DNA of 38,392 bases from Pirellulaceae bacterium (lineage in GTDB: Bacteria; Planctomycetota; Planctomycetia; Pirellulales; Thermoguttaceae), in contig JAAYCB010000049.1 of assembly GCA_012744395.1 (NCBI GenBank), forward strand, positions 1 to 38,392. Direction: 5' to 3'. A program made the position numbers and the translations under genes. Numbering within the stretch: the stretch's first letter is position 1; every line of letters begins with the position of its first letter. Positions 16,518 through 25,227 of this stretch are shown in pieces. Below the pieces are notes generated by a model. It did no database searches. It was given only the letters and a program-made list of their open reading frames with translations, and was not told where the DNA came from.

Positions 16518-17561
16518 TCATTCCTCGATCGCCAGTTCCGCAAGGTAGATCGCGGTAATCTGCCTGCCGGCCGCATCGCGCTCGTGGCTGGAATAGTAGG
16601 AGACCAGGGCTCGGCCGGGCGCGAGTTCGACCAGGCCCGGGTAGGAGTTGTCGCCGCCGCTGGGCAATTCGGCAAACTCGTGCAGCGTGTCGTTCACCAG
16701 CCAGCAGAGCGAGGTCTTCGGGCCGCGGTCTTGTGTCGTGTTCCGCCCGCCGACAACGTAGCGGTTGCCCCATTTTACCAAGAGTGGGCCGCCAATGTAG
16801 CGATCCAGGTCCTTGCGGTCCCATTGTTCGTAGGGTGGGCTCGACTTGAGGAGTTGCGCCGGGCCGCTCCCCCGCCGGCCCACGGCGAGAATCCTGCCGT
16901 CGGGCTCGAACAGAAACGCGGTCTCGTCGCCGGCCGTCTCCTGGAACACCCCCCGCTTGCGCCAGACGAGGCCGTCGTCGCTTTCGAGCATCAACGACTC
17001 GACCTCGCGCCCCTCGCCTCGGGGCCCGATGGCGAACCCGGCCTTGCGCCGGCCGCAGAGGTAGGCCTTGCCGTCAAAAGCGGCCGCCCGCCAGATGTAA
17101 TGGCCGAACGTCCCCTCGAGCATCACCGGGCTGTGCCACGTCGTCCCATCGTCGGACCAGGCGGCATAGCCGAGATGCTTGTTCAGATCGTAGTCGTCGC
17201 GGGCGAGCGTCGTTGCGCCGCTATACCATGTGCCCGTGTAGACGAATAACCGGTCCTTGAAAACGAGAAAATGCGGATCGCGCGTGTCGCGCTCCGCGAC
17301 GTGAAAGCAGTGCACCTGCCGCCAGTCCTGCCCGTCGTCGCTCGCCAGAACGATAATCGACGCCGTCGGATGCACCATGTGCCCGTCAGGGCAACTACGA
17401 AACGTGAGGTAGAGCTTGCCCTGGAAGCGGGCCAGATCGGTAAAGGCATTGTGCTCGCCGTTGTGGAAAACCCGCCGGACGGAGACGACCCGCACCTTGG
17501 CATCTTCCACCGCATCACCGGCGCCAAGCACGATTGCCAGTGCCAACATGAGACTTCCCAT
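16518..17561 (-). CDS. Exported sialidase/BNR-repeat-like beta-propeller protein
   Basis: This 347-residue protein starts at the ATG at 17561 (GGAAGGAG upstream; signal GSLMLALAIVLGAGDA). In-frame starts at 17588 and 17615 are possible but would place residues before the signal. Three Asp-box motifs (S-x-D-x-G-x-x-W) are visible: SDDGQDW, SDDGTTW and SDDGLVW, the hallmark of sialidase-type propellers. I cannot find the full arginine triad of true sialidases, so it may be a glycan-binding protein or a glycosidase of another specificity. It is the first gene of the minus-strand run ending in the isomerase-like gene, which suggests it supplies or recognises the sugar they act on. Confidence 0.75.
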   Translation of the reverse strand: MGSLMLALAIVLGAGDAVEDAKVRVVSVRRVFHNGEHNAFTDLARFQGKLYLTFRSCPDGHMVHPTASIIVLASDDGQDWRQVHCFHVAERDTRDPHFLVFKDRLFVYTGTWYSGATTLARDDYDLNKHLGYAAWSDDGTTWHSPVMLEGTFGHYIWRAAAFDGKAYLCGRRKAGFAIGPRGEGREVESLMLESDDGLVWRKRGVFQETAGDETAFLFEPDGRILAVGRRGSGPAQLLKSSPPYEQWDRKDLDRYIGGPLLVKWGNRYVVGGRNTTQDRGPKTSLCWLVNDTLHEFAELPSGGDNSYPGLVELAPGRALVSYYSSHERDAAGRQITAIYLAELAIEE

Positions 17562-18163
17562 AATCACAACTCCTTCCCTTGCAGACATTGAGAAGGGAAT
17601 GCGTCCTCTTGACAAGGTTCAAGATTCAATTCCCGCTGGCCAAGTCTGTTCCGGAAATCAACATAATCCTGGTTCCCAAGCCGGAGCACCCTGGTTCCCA
17701 AGCAATCCTGGTTCCCAAGCTCCAGCTTGGGAACGAGGCGGGGCCCGTAAACCTTCTCGTGCAATCTCCGATTGCCCCTGTTGTAACTCGAAGGAGCAGC
17801 CAGATGAAGAGCGGCCCGGAGCGCGGCACGGAATTCCCTCGGTTGGCGGATGGAACGGAATTCGCTGTTCAACCGAGTGCCGTCCTGCTGCTGGGCGCCT
17901 AACCCCCTGCAATCAAGCATCTTCCAGCGACCGGGCGCCGTGCCGCGTGTGAGCGGACGACCGTGATCCGCGCGGCCGGACCGAGTCGATTGGCATTGCG
18001 AGCGACAATTCCGGCAAATTCACTGCAACGATTTGAATTAGCGCCGCGGGAACAACCGATACAGACTGACGCAGGAAGGTGCGTTTCGGGCGGAGACATG
18101 CGACCCCACCGATGTCGGCCGCGTCCTGCCCTCGGTCCTGCCACTTTACCAGGGGAAGCCACT
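17562..18163. other. Gene-poor stretch with palindromic repeats
   Basis: This 602-base stretch separates the divergent sialidase-like and lpxA genes. It holds the repeat cluster at 17668-17738, a CAAGGTTCAA motif at 17613 that recurs at 37930 and 38129, and a 32-codon reading frame (17804-17902) with a good AAGGAG site but no recognisable product. The lpxA frame extends upstream to 17963, but that part does not resemble LpxA. Promoters for both flanking genes must lie here; I cannot point to one. Confidence 0.6.
17668..17738. repeat. Cluster of one near-perfect and two half copies of the palindromic repeat
   Basis: Half-copies of CCTGGTTCCCAAG lie at 17668-17680 and 17690-17703, and a complete element at 17707-17738 matches the copy at 14929-14960 apart from one base in the right arm (GGGAACGAGG instead of GGGAACCAGG). 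The three left arms share the same orientation, about 20 bases apart, which looks like local amplification or repeated insertion. Confidence 0.85.
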
Positions 18164-19012
18164 GTGAACATACATCCTTCGGCCATTGTCGATCCCTCGG
18201 TCCGGCTCGGCCGCGGCGCGACCATCGGCCCGTTTTGCGTAGTTGAGCGCGATGTACAACTCGGGGAAGACTGCCATCTCGCCGCCCACGTGGTGGTCAA
18301 GCATGGCACGGTTCTCGGGCCGGGCAACCTCGTCTTCGAGGGGGCCGTGTTGGGGGGGCTGCCGCAACACGTCAATATTCCCGAAAACCCGGGCCGGCTC
18401 ACGATCGGCGCGGGCAACACGATCCGCGAAAACGTCACCTTCCATCGGGCTCTCCAGGAAGACGGCGAGACGGTCATCGGCGACAACAACCTCTTCATGG
18501 TCAACACGCACATTGCCCACGACTGCCGGATCGGGAACCACACGATCTTCACAAACAACTCGATGCTCGCGGGCCATGTGACGATTGGCGACCGCGCCTA
18601 CCTCTCCGGAGCGGCCGCCGCCCATCAGTTCTGCCGGATTGGCGCATATGCCATGGTCGGAGGCCAGGCCCATATCAACAAGGATGTGCCCCCGTTTGTC
18701 ACGCTCGACGGCCTCAGCAGTCATGTTGTCGGCCTGAACTCCATCGGTCTCCGCCGCGCCGGCTTCACCTCCCAGCAGATCAGCCAGTTGAAAGAGGCCT
18801 ACCGCGTGATCTATCGCAGCGGCTTGTGCTGGAACGATATCCTCCAGAAGCTCCAAGAGGACTTCAGCGACGGACCGGCCGCGCAGCTCTATCCGTTCCT
18901 TTCGACGACGACGCGCGGCATCATGGCCGAACGCCGCCTGCCGCCAGGCGCCGTCGTCAAGCTCCGCCACGTCGAGGAGACGATGCCTCGGATTCATACC
19001 CGGGCGGGCTGA
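18164..19012 (+). CDS. lpxA: Acyl-[ACP]--UDP-N-acetylglucosamine O-acyltransferase
   Basis: LpxA carries out the first step of lipid A synthesis: it transfers a 3-hydroxyacyl chain from acyl carrier protein to UDP-GlcNAc in the cytoplasm. I start it at GTG 18164 because AGGGGA lies eight bases upstream and because NIHPSAIVDPSVRLG begins the family. That gives 282 residues, close to the usual 255-270. Left-handed beta-helix hexapeptides run to about residue 185, including LGGLPQ, ENVTFHR and THIAHDCRIG. H119 matches the catalytic histidine (H125 in E. coli). The helical C-terminal domain (LRRAGFTSQQISQLKEAYR) is complete. No other lpx or fab gene is adjacent, so it is an orphan copy here. It implies an LPS-type outer membrane. 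Confidence 0.92.
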   Translation: MNIHPSAIVDPSVRLGRGATIGPFCVVERDVQLGEDCHLAAHVVVKHGTVLGPGNLVFEGAVLGGLPQHVNIPENPGRLTIGAGNTIRENVTFHRALQEDGETVIGDNNLFMVNTHIAHDCRIGNHTIFTNNSMLAGHVTIGDRAYLSGAAAAHQFCRIGAYAMVGGQAHINKDVPPFVTLDGLSSHVVGLNSIGLRRAGFTSQQISQLKEAYRVIYRSGLCWNDILQKLQEDFSDGPAAQLYPFLSTTTRGIMAERRLPPGAVVKLRHVEETMPRIHTRAG

Positions 19013-19112
19013 CCGGGCAGTGGCGACCGTTCCTTCACAGGCCTTCGGGCGACTTATCTGAACGGCCGCCCTGTTTGTCGGCAAGGATGGGCGGCAGGTG
19101 GGAGGCGACCAG

Positions 19113-20120
19113 TTGAAACACTACCTGGTAACCGGTTGCGCCGGTTTCATCGCGTCGAAAGTCAGCGAAATGCTGCTCGAGGCGGGGCACCGGGTCACGG
19201 GCATCGACAATCTCAACGACGCCTACGATCCGCGGCTGAAACAGTGGCGGCTCGCGCGGCTCGAAGGCCGTCCGAACTTCCGCTTCCAGCGGGTCGATAT
19301 CGCCGACCGCGCGGCCCTTGCAGCGCATTTCGCCAGAGACGCGGCGGAGCCGCAGCCGGCGGGCGGACCCTACTCGGCCGTCTTCAATCTGGCCGCCCGG
19401 GCGGGCGTCCGCCCAAGCGTCGAGAATCCCTGGACCTATTACGAGGCCAACGCCGCCGGAGCGCTCAACCTGCTCGACCTTTGCCGCCGCCACGGCGTGA
19501 AGAAGTTCATCCTCGCCTCGACATCGAGCCTCTACGGCGCGCACAATCCGGTCCCGTTTGCCGAAGACGCCGACACGAACCGGCCGCTCTCGCCCTATGC
19601 CGCGTCGAAGAAGGCCGCCGAGACGCTTTGTTACACCTACCACCACCTGCACGGCCTCGACGTGACCGTGTTCCGCTACTTCACGGTCTACGGCCCCGCG
19701 GGCCGGCCCGACATGAGCGTGTTTCGCTTCTGCCGGTGGATCGCCGAGAGTCAGCCGATCACGGTATTCGGCGACGGCACGCAACAGCGCGATTTCACCT
19801 ACGTCGACGATATCGCCCGGGGCACGATCGCCGGGCTGGCCCCGCTGGGCTACGAGGTGATCAACCTCGGCGGCGACCGGCCGGTGCGGCTCGATCGGAT
19901 CATCCACCTGGTGAGCGAGATGTCTGGCCGCGAACCGGCGATCGAATATCGGCCGGCCCATCCGGCCGACGTGCCCGCCACGTGGGCCCGTGTCGAAAAG
20001 GCGCAACGCCTTCTCGGCTGGCGGCCCGAGGTCGGCATCGAAGAGGGGCTGCGGCGCTGCGTGGCCTGGTATCAAGAGAACCGCGAGTTGGCCGGCTCGC
20101 TGAGTCTCGGCGCGACGTGA
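19113..20120 (+). CDS. NAD-dependent epimerase/dehydratase (UDP-glucuronate 4-epimerase-like)
   Basis: This is an extended short-chain dehydrogenase of 335 residues. The start is probably TTG 19113, because GGGAGG lies seven bases before it and MKHYLVTGCAGFIAS is the standard N-terminus; GTG 19098 would place the ribosome site inside the gene. Motifs in order: NAD loop TGCAGFIAS, DNLNDAYDPRLK (typical of UDP-glucuronate epimerases), NLAARAGVRPSVENP, STSSLYG, the catalytic pair YAASK (Y162, K166), and RYFTVYGPAGRPDM. The family inverts C4 of UDP-glucuronate or related nucleotide sugars, feeding capsule or LPS. It follows lpxA by 100 bases on the same strand, consistent with envelope sugar synthesis. 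Exact substrate not certain. Confidence 0.88.
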   Translation: MKHYLVTGCAGFIASKVSEMLLEAGHRVTGIDNLNDAYDPRLKQWRLARLEGRPNFRFQRVDIADRAALAAHFARDAAEPQPAGGPYSAVFNLAARAGVRPSVENPWTYYEANAAGALNLLDLCRRHGVKKFILASTSSLYGAHNPVPFAEDADTNRPLSPYAASKKAAETLCYTYHHLHGLDVTVFRYFTVYGPAGRPDMSVFRFCRWIAESQPITVFGDGTQQRDFTYVDDIARGTIAGLAPLGYEVINLGGDRPVRLDRIIHLVSEMSGREPAIEYRPAHPADVPATWARVEKAQRLLGWRPEVGIEEGLRRCVAWYQENRELAGSLSLGAT

Positions 20121-20228
20121 CCGTATGGAGCCTTGCTTCCTCGGACAGCGGATGGGATCATAGCGCAACCGGGCGGGAGAGGGAGACTCCGCCCGAGAAT
20201 CCCATAGCGCCGCAGGCACGCATCGCTC

Positions 20229-21407
20229 ATGTCGCTCTCTCGCTTCGTTTACTACTGTGCGGTACTCGGCGGTTGGTCCGCATTCATCGCCTGGATGCTG
20301 CTCGAACGGCCGATCCGCTACCTCGGCGCCCTGGGCGACTCGGCGGCCGCCATCCGCCTGTGGTCGGTTGTCGCTCCAACGCTGACCGCAACGGCTGTCG
20401 GCGGGGCAATTGGCTGCGGTTTCGGGCTGGTGGGCGAGACGGCCGAACAATGGGCGCGGCGGCTCCGGCAGTCCTGCTTCGGCCTTCTCGGAGGGGCTGC
20501 CGGCGGTCTTGCCGGCGGGTTTCTCGGCGCCTTGCTGCACACCTATGCCGGCCTGCCGCGATCCCTCGGCTGGATGATCATGGGTTCGGCAATCGGAGCG
20601 GCGGAAGGGTTCGCCCGCAAATCGTTGCGCCGGGTCCGCAACGGGGCGATCGGCGGCGCCCTCGGCGGGATGATCGGCGGAATCCTCTTCGATCTGATTG
20701 CCGGCCCTGGAACCGAAATGGCCAGCCGGGCCTGCGCGTTCACCATGCTGGGAATCGCCATCGGGGCCCTCATCGGGCTGACCCACGTAGTGTTGAAACG
20801 GGCCTGGCTGACGGTCCTCGACGGGTTTCGCCCCGGCCGGCAATTGATCCTCGACCAGGTGGCCACGATTCTCGGCCGCGGCGACCACCTCCCGCTGCCG
20901 CTTCTGGGGCCATCCGCTCGGGAGATCGAGAACGAACACGCCCGGATCATCCGCCAGCCCGACGGAACGTACGTTCTCGAAGACCGAGCCACACGGATCG
21001 GCACGCTGCTCAACGGCGAGCGATTGACTGGCCCGGCGGTGCTTCGAGATGGCGATCTACTCCGCCTCGGCGGCAACATCCTCCGTTTCAATCAGCACCA
21101 GAGGAGCGGAGAGCCCGTGCCGAGTCCGGCTGCTCAGAGAAGCCCGGCGGCGCTGCCAGACGCGCCGCCCCTGGCGCCGGCCGCCTACCCTTCCACGATC
21201 ACTCCCCCGCCGCCTCCGCCCGCCCCCCCGCCGGCTTCGGCCCCCGTTCCGCCCTTGCCACAAAGTCCGGCCACGGGGACGCTTCCCGGCGGGGCAGTTC
21301 CGCCACATCCGCCCAGAATGCCGCAACCTCCCGCTCCCAGACCGCCGTCGCCGGGTCCGAGGATTCCTCCCCCACCGCCACCGCCGCGCAACACGGTCGA
21401 TCGATGA
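20229..21407 (+). CDS. Membrane protein with degenerate FHA domain and proline-rich tail
   Basis: This 392-residue protein has a membrane part (about 5-190) with several glycine-rich hydrophobic segments (GGAIGCGFGLVG, LLGGAAGGLAGGFLGALL, GAIGGALGGMIGGILFDL) that resemble glycine-zipper helices. An FHA-like fold at about 200-290 follows (LGRGDHLPLPL, then NEHARII, then GTLLNGERL, DGDLLRLGG). About 90 Pro-rich residues end the protein, with runs of prolines. FHA domains bind phosphothreonine through an SRxH motif and an Asn; here the sequence is ENEH (234-237) and the Asn position is Ile, so phosphopeptide binding is doubtful. It may be a scaffold. The 3' end lies 10 bases from the convergent propeller gene. 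Confidence 0.75.
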   Translation: MSLSRFVYYCAVLGGWSAFIAWMLLERPIRYLGALGDSAAAIRLWSVVAPTLTATAVGGAIGCGFGLVGETAEQWARRLRQSCFGLLGGAAGGLAGGFLGALLHTYAGLPRSLGWMIMGSAIGAAEGFARKSLRRVRNGAIGGALGGMIGGILFDLIAGPGTEMASRACAFTMLGIAIGALIGLTHVVLKRAWLTVLDGFRPGRQLILDQVATILGRGDHLPLPLLGPSAREIENEHARIIRQPDGTYVLEDRATRIGTLLNGERLTGPAVLRDGDLLRLGGNILRFNQHQRSGEPVPSPAAQRSPAALPDAPPLAPAAYPSTITPPPPPPAPPPASAPVPPLPQSPATGTLPGGAVPPHPPRMPQPPAPRPPSPGPRIPPPPPPPRNTVDR

Positions 21408-21417
21408 CGCGGTTTGC

Positions 21418-24066
21418 CTATTGCTGCCAGGGGAGCGTCGCCTTGGCTGCCTCCCGGCCGTAAACCTGCGACACCTGGAGGCCGCTGGCCTGGGAGGTGT
21501 AGAAGAGGCGGCCGTTGGAGATCACCGATCCGACGCACTCCCGGCTGTCGATGGCCGGCCCGGTGGCGGCCAGCTTGTTGGCGTCGGCCAGATCGATCAG
21601 GTCCATGTTGGCCCCGAGCACGTAGGGTTCCGAAAGCGTGAAGCGGGTGCAGGCGTATCCGAAATTGAACCGCGAGAGGATCTTGCCGGTCTGGCGGTCG
21701 ATCACATGCCCGTCTTTGCCGGAAGCGTTGGTGAAGAGGAACTTCTTGCCGACGGTGATCACGTTGACCGACGAGGCCACCGGCTCCGACTGCCAGACGA
21801 GCGATCCGTCGCTGGCGTCGATGCACCAGACGTAGCGATTCTCGGTGAGCCGGTTGGGCTTGTTGTAGCCGCCGACATAGAGGCGGCCGTCCCGGCCGGA
21901 GATCGTGCAGCCGGCTGTCACGTGGTGCCCGGTCGTCTGCCAGAGGACTTCGCCCGTCGCCGGATCGAGCGCCGCCGTCAGGCCGTTGGCTTTGGGTTGC
22001 TCGCCGCGCCGGGGGGCGTAGCCAAAGAACGTCGAGTAATAGAGCGTGCCGTCCATCAGGCATAGCCCGCAATCGTTGCCACCACAGCCTAGTTCGGAGA
22101 AGTCGCGTGTCCAGGCCTCCTTTCCGGTTGCCAGGTCCCAGGCTCGAACGATCGGCCGATTGTCCCTCGGGTAATAGGGGTTGTCGTGCGTGTAGATGAA
22201 GCTCATCACCTCCTCGCCGCCGGGGGGCGTTTCGGGCTGGCCCCTGAAGACAAACGCCTTCTCCGAGCCCTGGGCGGCGTATCTTCCGGAGCCGAAGGCG
22301 TAGATCGCAAGCCCGTCGTGGACCAGCGGCGGCGCCTGCCGGCTCCAGCTTGGCGAGCCGGTAAAGGGGGCTTCCCACAGGAGCTTTCCGGTAGCCGCAT
22401 CGAAGCAGCGCAACTGCGATGTCTTGATGCCCGCCTGCGGCAGCAGCAGCCGCTCCTGGTGGTACAGGGGCGAGGTGAACGACAGGTGCACGTCGGGATA
22501 GTACCGCCGCCAGAGTAGCCGGCCGGTCTCCTGCTCGACGGCAATGATCTGCCCCTCGGAGGTGTGCGTGTACAAGCGGCCGCCCCCGCAGACCGGCAGG
22601 TGCTTGAAGGTGCCTTCATAGCGACGAATCCACTTGATCCGCAGCGGCAGTGCGAGCCCCTGGTCGTTGGCGTTCGTGTTGGCGCTGTCGCCGTAGTTGG
22701 TCGGCCAGTCGTACTCGGGCGCGGCGAGCGGGCTGGTCAACGGATGGCGGATTTTCCAGACCTCCAGGTCCTTGGTGGGCAGCGGGGCAGCGCCCCCTTT
22801 TTCCAGCACGTAGAGGTAGCCATCTTCACATCCGAAGTAGATCCGCCCGTCGCAGACGCAGACCGGCGCCGAGATCGGCGCTCCGAAAGCCGTCGAAAAC
22901 GACCAGCGTTCTCCGCCCGAGAGGGGAACCACGTGCAACCGCCCGTCGAGCCCGCCGTAGATGCCATGCTCGGCGGTCAGGATCGGCGAACAGATCGAAG
23001 GAAATCCGCCGAGGCTTTCCGTCTGCTGGTTCCGCGGCCTGTGGCGGCAGAACTCCATGCCCCGTTCGGGCCGGCAGCGGTAGACGTCCTCACCGCGAAG
23101 GCTGACCGAGCAGAAGCTCAACAGTCCGGGCAGGTTGATCGCCGTTTCCGTGCCGGGCACGAAGGCTGTCTTCACCTCGTTGTCCTCGAGGCGGAAGATC
23201 TCCACGCGCCCCGCGTTGTCGCGGCGGTGCCACTGGCGGTAGACCGCGCCGTCCTCCCCCACGCTCTGCCCGAAGGTGGCTGGATACTCGCTGCCCGAAT
23301 AGGCGGGCACGATCCCCAACGCGCGCACTTCCGGCCGATCGCCGAGGTCCTTGATCCACACGGTTCTTCCCCCGGCGGGCAAGACGACGGTCTTGTCGTG
23401 GACCGCAATATCCATCGAACAGCAGAACGAATCCCGCCAGTTGACGCGGCCCTTCTTGTGGGCGAGCCAATCGCTGCCTTCCCAGCGGTTGCCCTCGAAC
23501 TGGATCACCTCGCGAACGAAGTCCCACGTCCAGCAGTCCGTGCCATCCGGTTGGATCGCGTAGACGCGCGAGCCGAGCGTGGCGAAGTAGACCCGATCGC
23601 CGGCGACGGCCGGGGCGCTGAAGATCGGCTCGCCGCAGGCGATCTGGCGAACAATCGATCCGTCGCGGGCATCGAGGACGAAATAGCGGCCGCCCGTTGT
23701 GCCGAAATGGAGAAAGCCGCCGGCAAGGGCCGGAGAGGAGATGTTGCTGCAATTGGCCGGCCCGCCCGGTGTCGGCGTCTGCCAGAGAATCTTCAGCGAC
23801 TGGGCATCGATGCAGAAGGCGACACCCGATGCATCGACAGCGTAGACACGGCCGCCGCTGCAAATCGGCGCGGCCAACACGGCATCGGTCAGGGGGATCG
23901 CCGCCACGAGTCCCAGGGGTGTCGCCACCTGCCGCTCCGGCACGTTGCCGGAGCGCCGAGCGTCGAACTTCAGTTGGGACCAGTCTTCGGCCCCGACTGC
24001 GGAGGCCAGAACAACAAGCCACGCGCCTGCGAGGATCGCACCGTGGCAGGGTTGGGAAATGCGCAT
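21418..24066 (-). CDS. Exported PQQ-like beta-propeller repeat protein
   Basis: This 882-residue protein starts at the ATG at 24066 (GGGGAG upstream), giving a signal peptide (ILAGAWLVVLASAVGAEDW); the frame upstream to 24204 is Arg-rich and unlikely. Repeated propeller blades are visible throughout, for example GGRVYAVDASGVAFCID, GGFLHFGTTGGRYFVLDARDG and GRLYTHTSEGQIIAVEQETG, each with a V-Y-A-x-D/V-D pattern ending in a W. Length suggests two propellers of seven or eight blades. Some relatives are PQQ-dependent dehydrogenases; without visible calcium and PQQ ligands I would call it a PQQ-like repeat protein of unknown role. It lies 110 bases after the alpha/beta hydrolase on the same strand. 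Confidence 0.85.
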   Translation of the reverse strand: MRISQPCHGAILAGAWLVVLASAVGAEDWSQLKFDARRSGNVPERQVATPLGLVAAIPLTDAVLAAPICSGGRVYAVDASGVAFCIDAQSLKILWQTPTPGGPANCSNISSPALAGGFLHFGTTGGRYFVLDARDGSIVRQIACGEPIFSAPAVAGDRVYFATLGSRVYAIQPDGTDCWTWDFVREVIQFEGNRWEGSDWLAHKKGRVNWRDSFCCSMDIAVHDKTVVLPAGGRTVWIKDLGDRPEVRALGIVPAYSGSEYPATFGQSVGEDGAVYRQWHRRDNAGRVEIFRLEDNEVKTAFVPGTETAINLPGLLSFCSVSLRGEDVYRCRPERGMEFCRHRPRNQQTESLGGFPSICSPILTAEHGIYGGLDGRLHVVPLSGGERWSFSTAFGAPISAPVCVCDGRIYFGCEDGYLYVLEKGGAAPLPTKDLEVWKIRHPLTSPLAAPEYDWPTNYGDSANTNANDQGLALPLRIKWIRRYEGTFKHLPVCGGGRLYTHTSEGQIIAVEQETGRLLWRRYYPDVHLSFTSPLYHQERLLLPQAGIKTSQLRCFDAATGKLLWEAPFTGSPSWSRQAPPLVHDGLAIYAFGSGRYAAQGSEKAFVFRGQPETPPGGEEVMSFIYTHDNPYYPRDNRPIVRAWDLATGKEAWTRDFSELGCGGNDCGLCLMDGTLYYSTFFGYAPRRGEQPKANGLTAALDPATGEVLWQTTGHHVTAGCTISGRDGRLYVGGYNKPNRLTENRYVWCIDASDGSLVWQSEPVASSVNVITVGKKFLFTNASGKDGHVIDRQTGKILSRFNFGYACTRFTLSEPYVLGANMDLIDLADANKLAATGPAIDSRECVGSVISNGRLFYTSQASGLQVSQVYGREAAKATLPWQQ

Positions 24067-24176
24067 CGTGTTGACTCCCCGTAAACAGTGTAAGGTTGTT
24101 CTTTCACAGCGGCCCGTCCTCTCCCGTGGCGCGGGTCTCCCGACCCGTCGCCTTCCGCAACCGCGTCTCCCGGCCC

Positions 24177-24980
24177 TCAACCCGTAACACATTCCGCCAA
24201 CCACGCGCGAATTGCCGCGTTGACCGCCTCAGGCTGTTCGAGCGGGGCCATGTGGCCGGCCCCGGCAATCTCGACCAGCCGCCGATTGGGAATCCGCTCG
24301 GCGATCGTCCGCATCTCCTCGACCGTCGAGATCACGTCCTCGCAACCGACGATCAGCAGGGCCGGGCAAGTGATTTGCGGCAGCCGCGGCGTCATGTCGG
24401 GCCGCTCGGCCATGCCGCGGGCAGCCGCGGCGATGCCCTCGGGAGGCGCTGCAAGGATCACCCGCCGGGTCTGCTCGATCAATTCCGGCGATTCCGCCAG
24501 GGTGCTCTTGGCGAAGAGCTTGGGGATCATGCCGTCGACCAGGGCCCGCGGTCCCTCGGCCACGACCTGGTCGGCAGTCGCCCGCCGTGCCCGCGCCGTC
24601 TCCGGGGTGTCCGGTGCCGCCCGCGTGTCGCAGAGCACCAGCCCGCCCAGCCGCTGAGGGTGCCGGGCCCAGAACTGAAAGGCCACATACCCCCCCATCG
24701 ATAGACCGCAGAGCACGACCCGCTCGTCGATTCCCAGGCGGTCGAGCATGGCGTCCAGATCGTCGGCCATCTCGCCCATCGTGACGGCGCCCTGGGTGAC
24801 ACTGCTCCGGCCGAACCCTCGCAAGTCGGGCGCAATCACGCGGCAGTCCCCCGCCAGTCCGTCGATCTGGCCTTGCCACATCGAGTGGTCGACCGGAAAT
24901 CCGTGGACCAACACCAAGGGAACGCCCGCGCCTCGATCGACGACGGCAAGCTCGATGCCGCCAATTTCAATGCGTTTCAT
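24177..24980 (-). CDS. Cytoplasmic alpha/beta-fold hydrolase
   Basis: The protein has 267 residues from the ATG at 24980 (MKRIEIGGIELAVVD). An upstream in-frame start at 25103 would add 41 Arg/Cys-rich residues not typical of the family. It has the oxyanion HGFPVDHSMW, the nucleophile elbow GLSMGG (S94), the acid in GCEDVIS, and the histidine in GAGHMAPLEQP, so the catalytic triad is complete. A cap of about 70 residues lies between the fifth strand and the acid. The family includes esterases, lactonases, epoxide hydrolases and haloperoxidase-like enzymes; the sequence does not settle which. There is no signal peptide. It is divergent from the VIT transporter gene, 247 bases away. Confidence 0.88.
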   Translation of the reverse strand: MKRIEIGGIELAVVDRGAGVPLVLVHGFPVDHSMWQGQIDGLAGDCRVIAPDLRGFGRSSVTQGAVTMGEMADDLDAMLDRLGIDERVVLCGLSMGGYVAFQFWARHPQRLGGLVLCDTRAAPDTPETARARRATADQVVAEGPRALVDGMIPKLFAKSTLAESPELIEQTRRVILAAPPEGIAAAARGMAERPDMTPRLPQITCPALLIVGCEDVISTVEEMRTIAERIPNRRLVEIAGAGHMAPLEQPEAVNAAIRAWLAECVTG

Positions 24981-25227
24981 CTGGGATCCGTTCAAGAGTC
25001 TGCTTCGGCTGCAATCCGACAAACGACATTGTGACAGACGCGCCAGCGGAATTCCAGGCAGCCGCCGCGGGCGGCCCGCGGCGCAAGTGGTCCGGCAAGA
25101 CATTGCACGCTAAAATGGCCGAAAAGGTCACAACTCGCAGGCTTCAGGGCACACGTTGGACGGCCGGGCAGGGACCAGCGTCCAACTGCTGGCCGCGCGA
25201 GCCTGGAACCATCCCCGGAGTCCCCGC

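Noticed and set aside
16518-17561. True sialidase activity
   Set aside because: Three Asp boxes are present, but I could not locate the arginine triad and Tyr/Glu pair with confidence, so only a sialidase-like propeller is claimed.
17963-18163. N-terminal extension of lpxA from an upstream ATG
   Set aside because: The 67 extra residues do not resemble LpxA, while GTG 18164 has a proper ribosome site and starts the family sequence.
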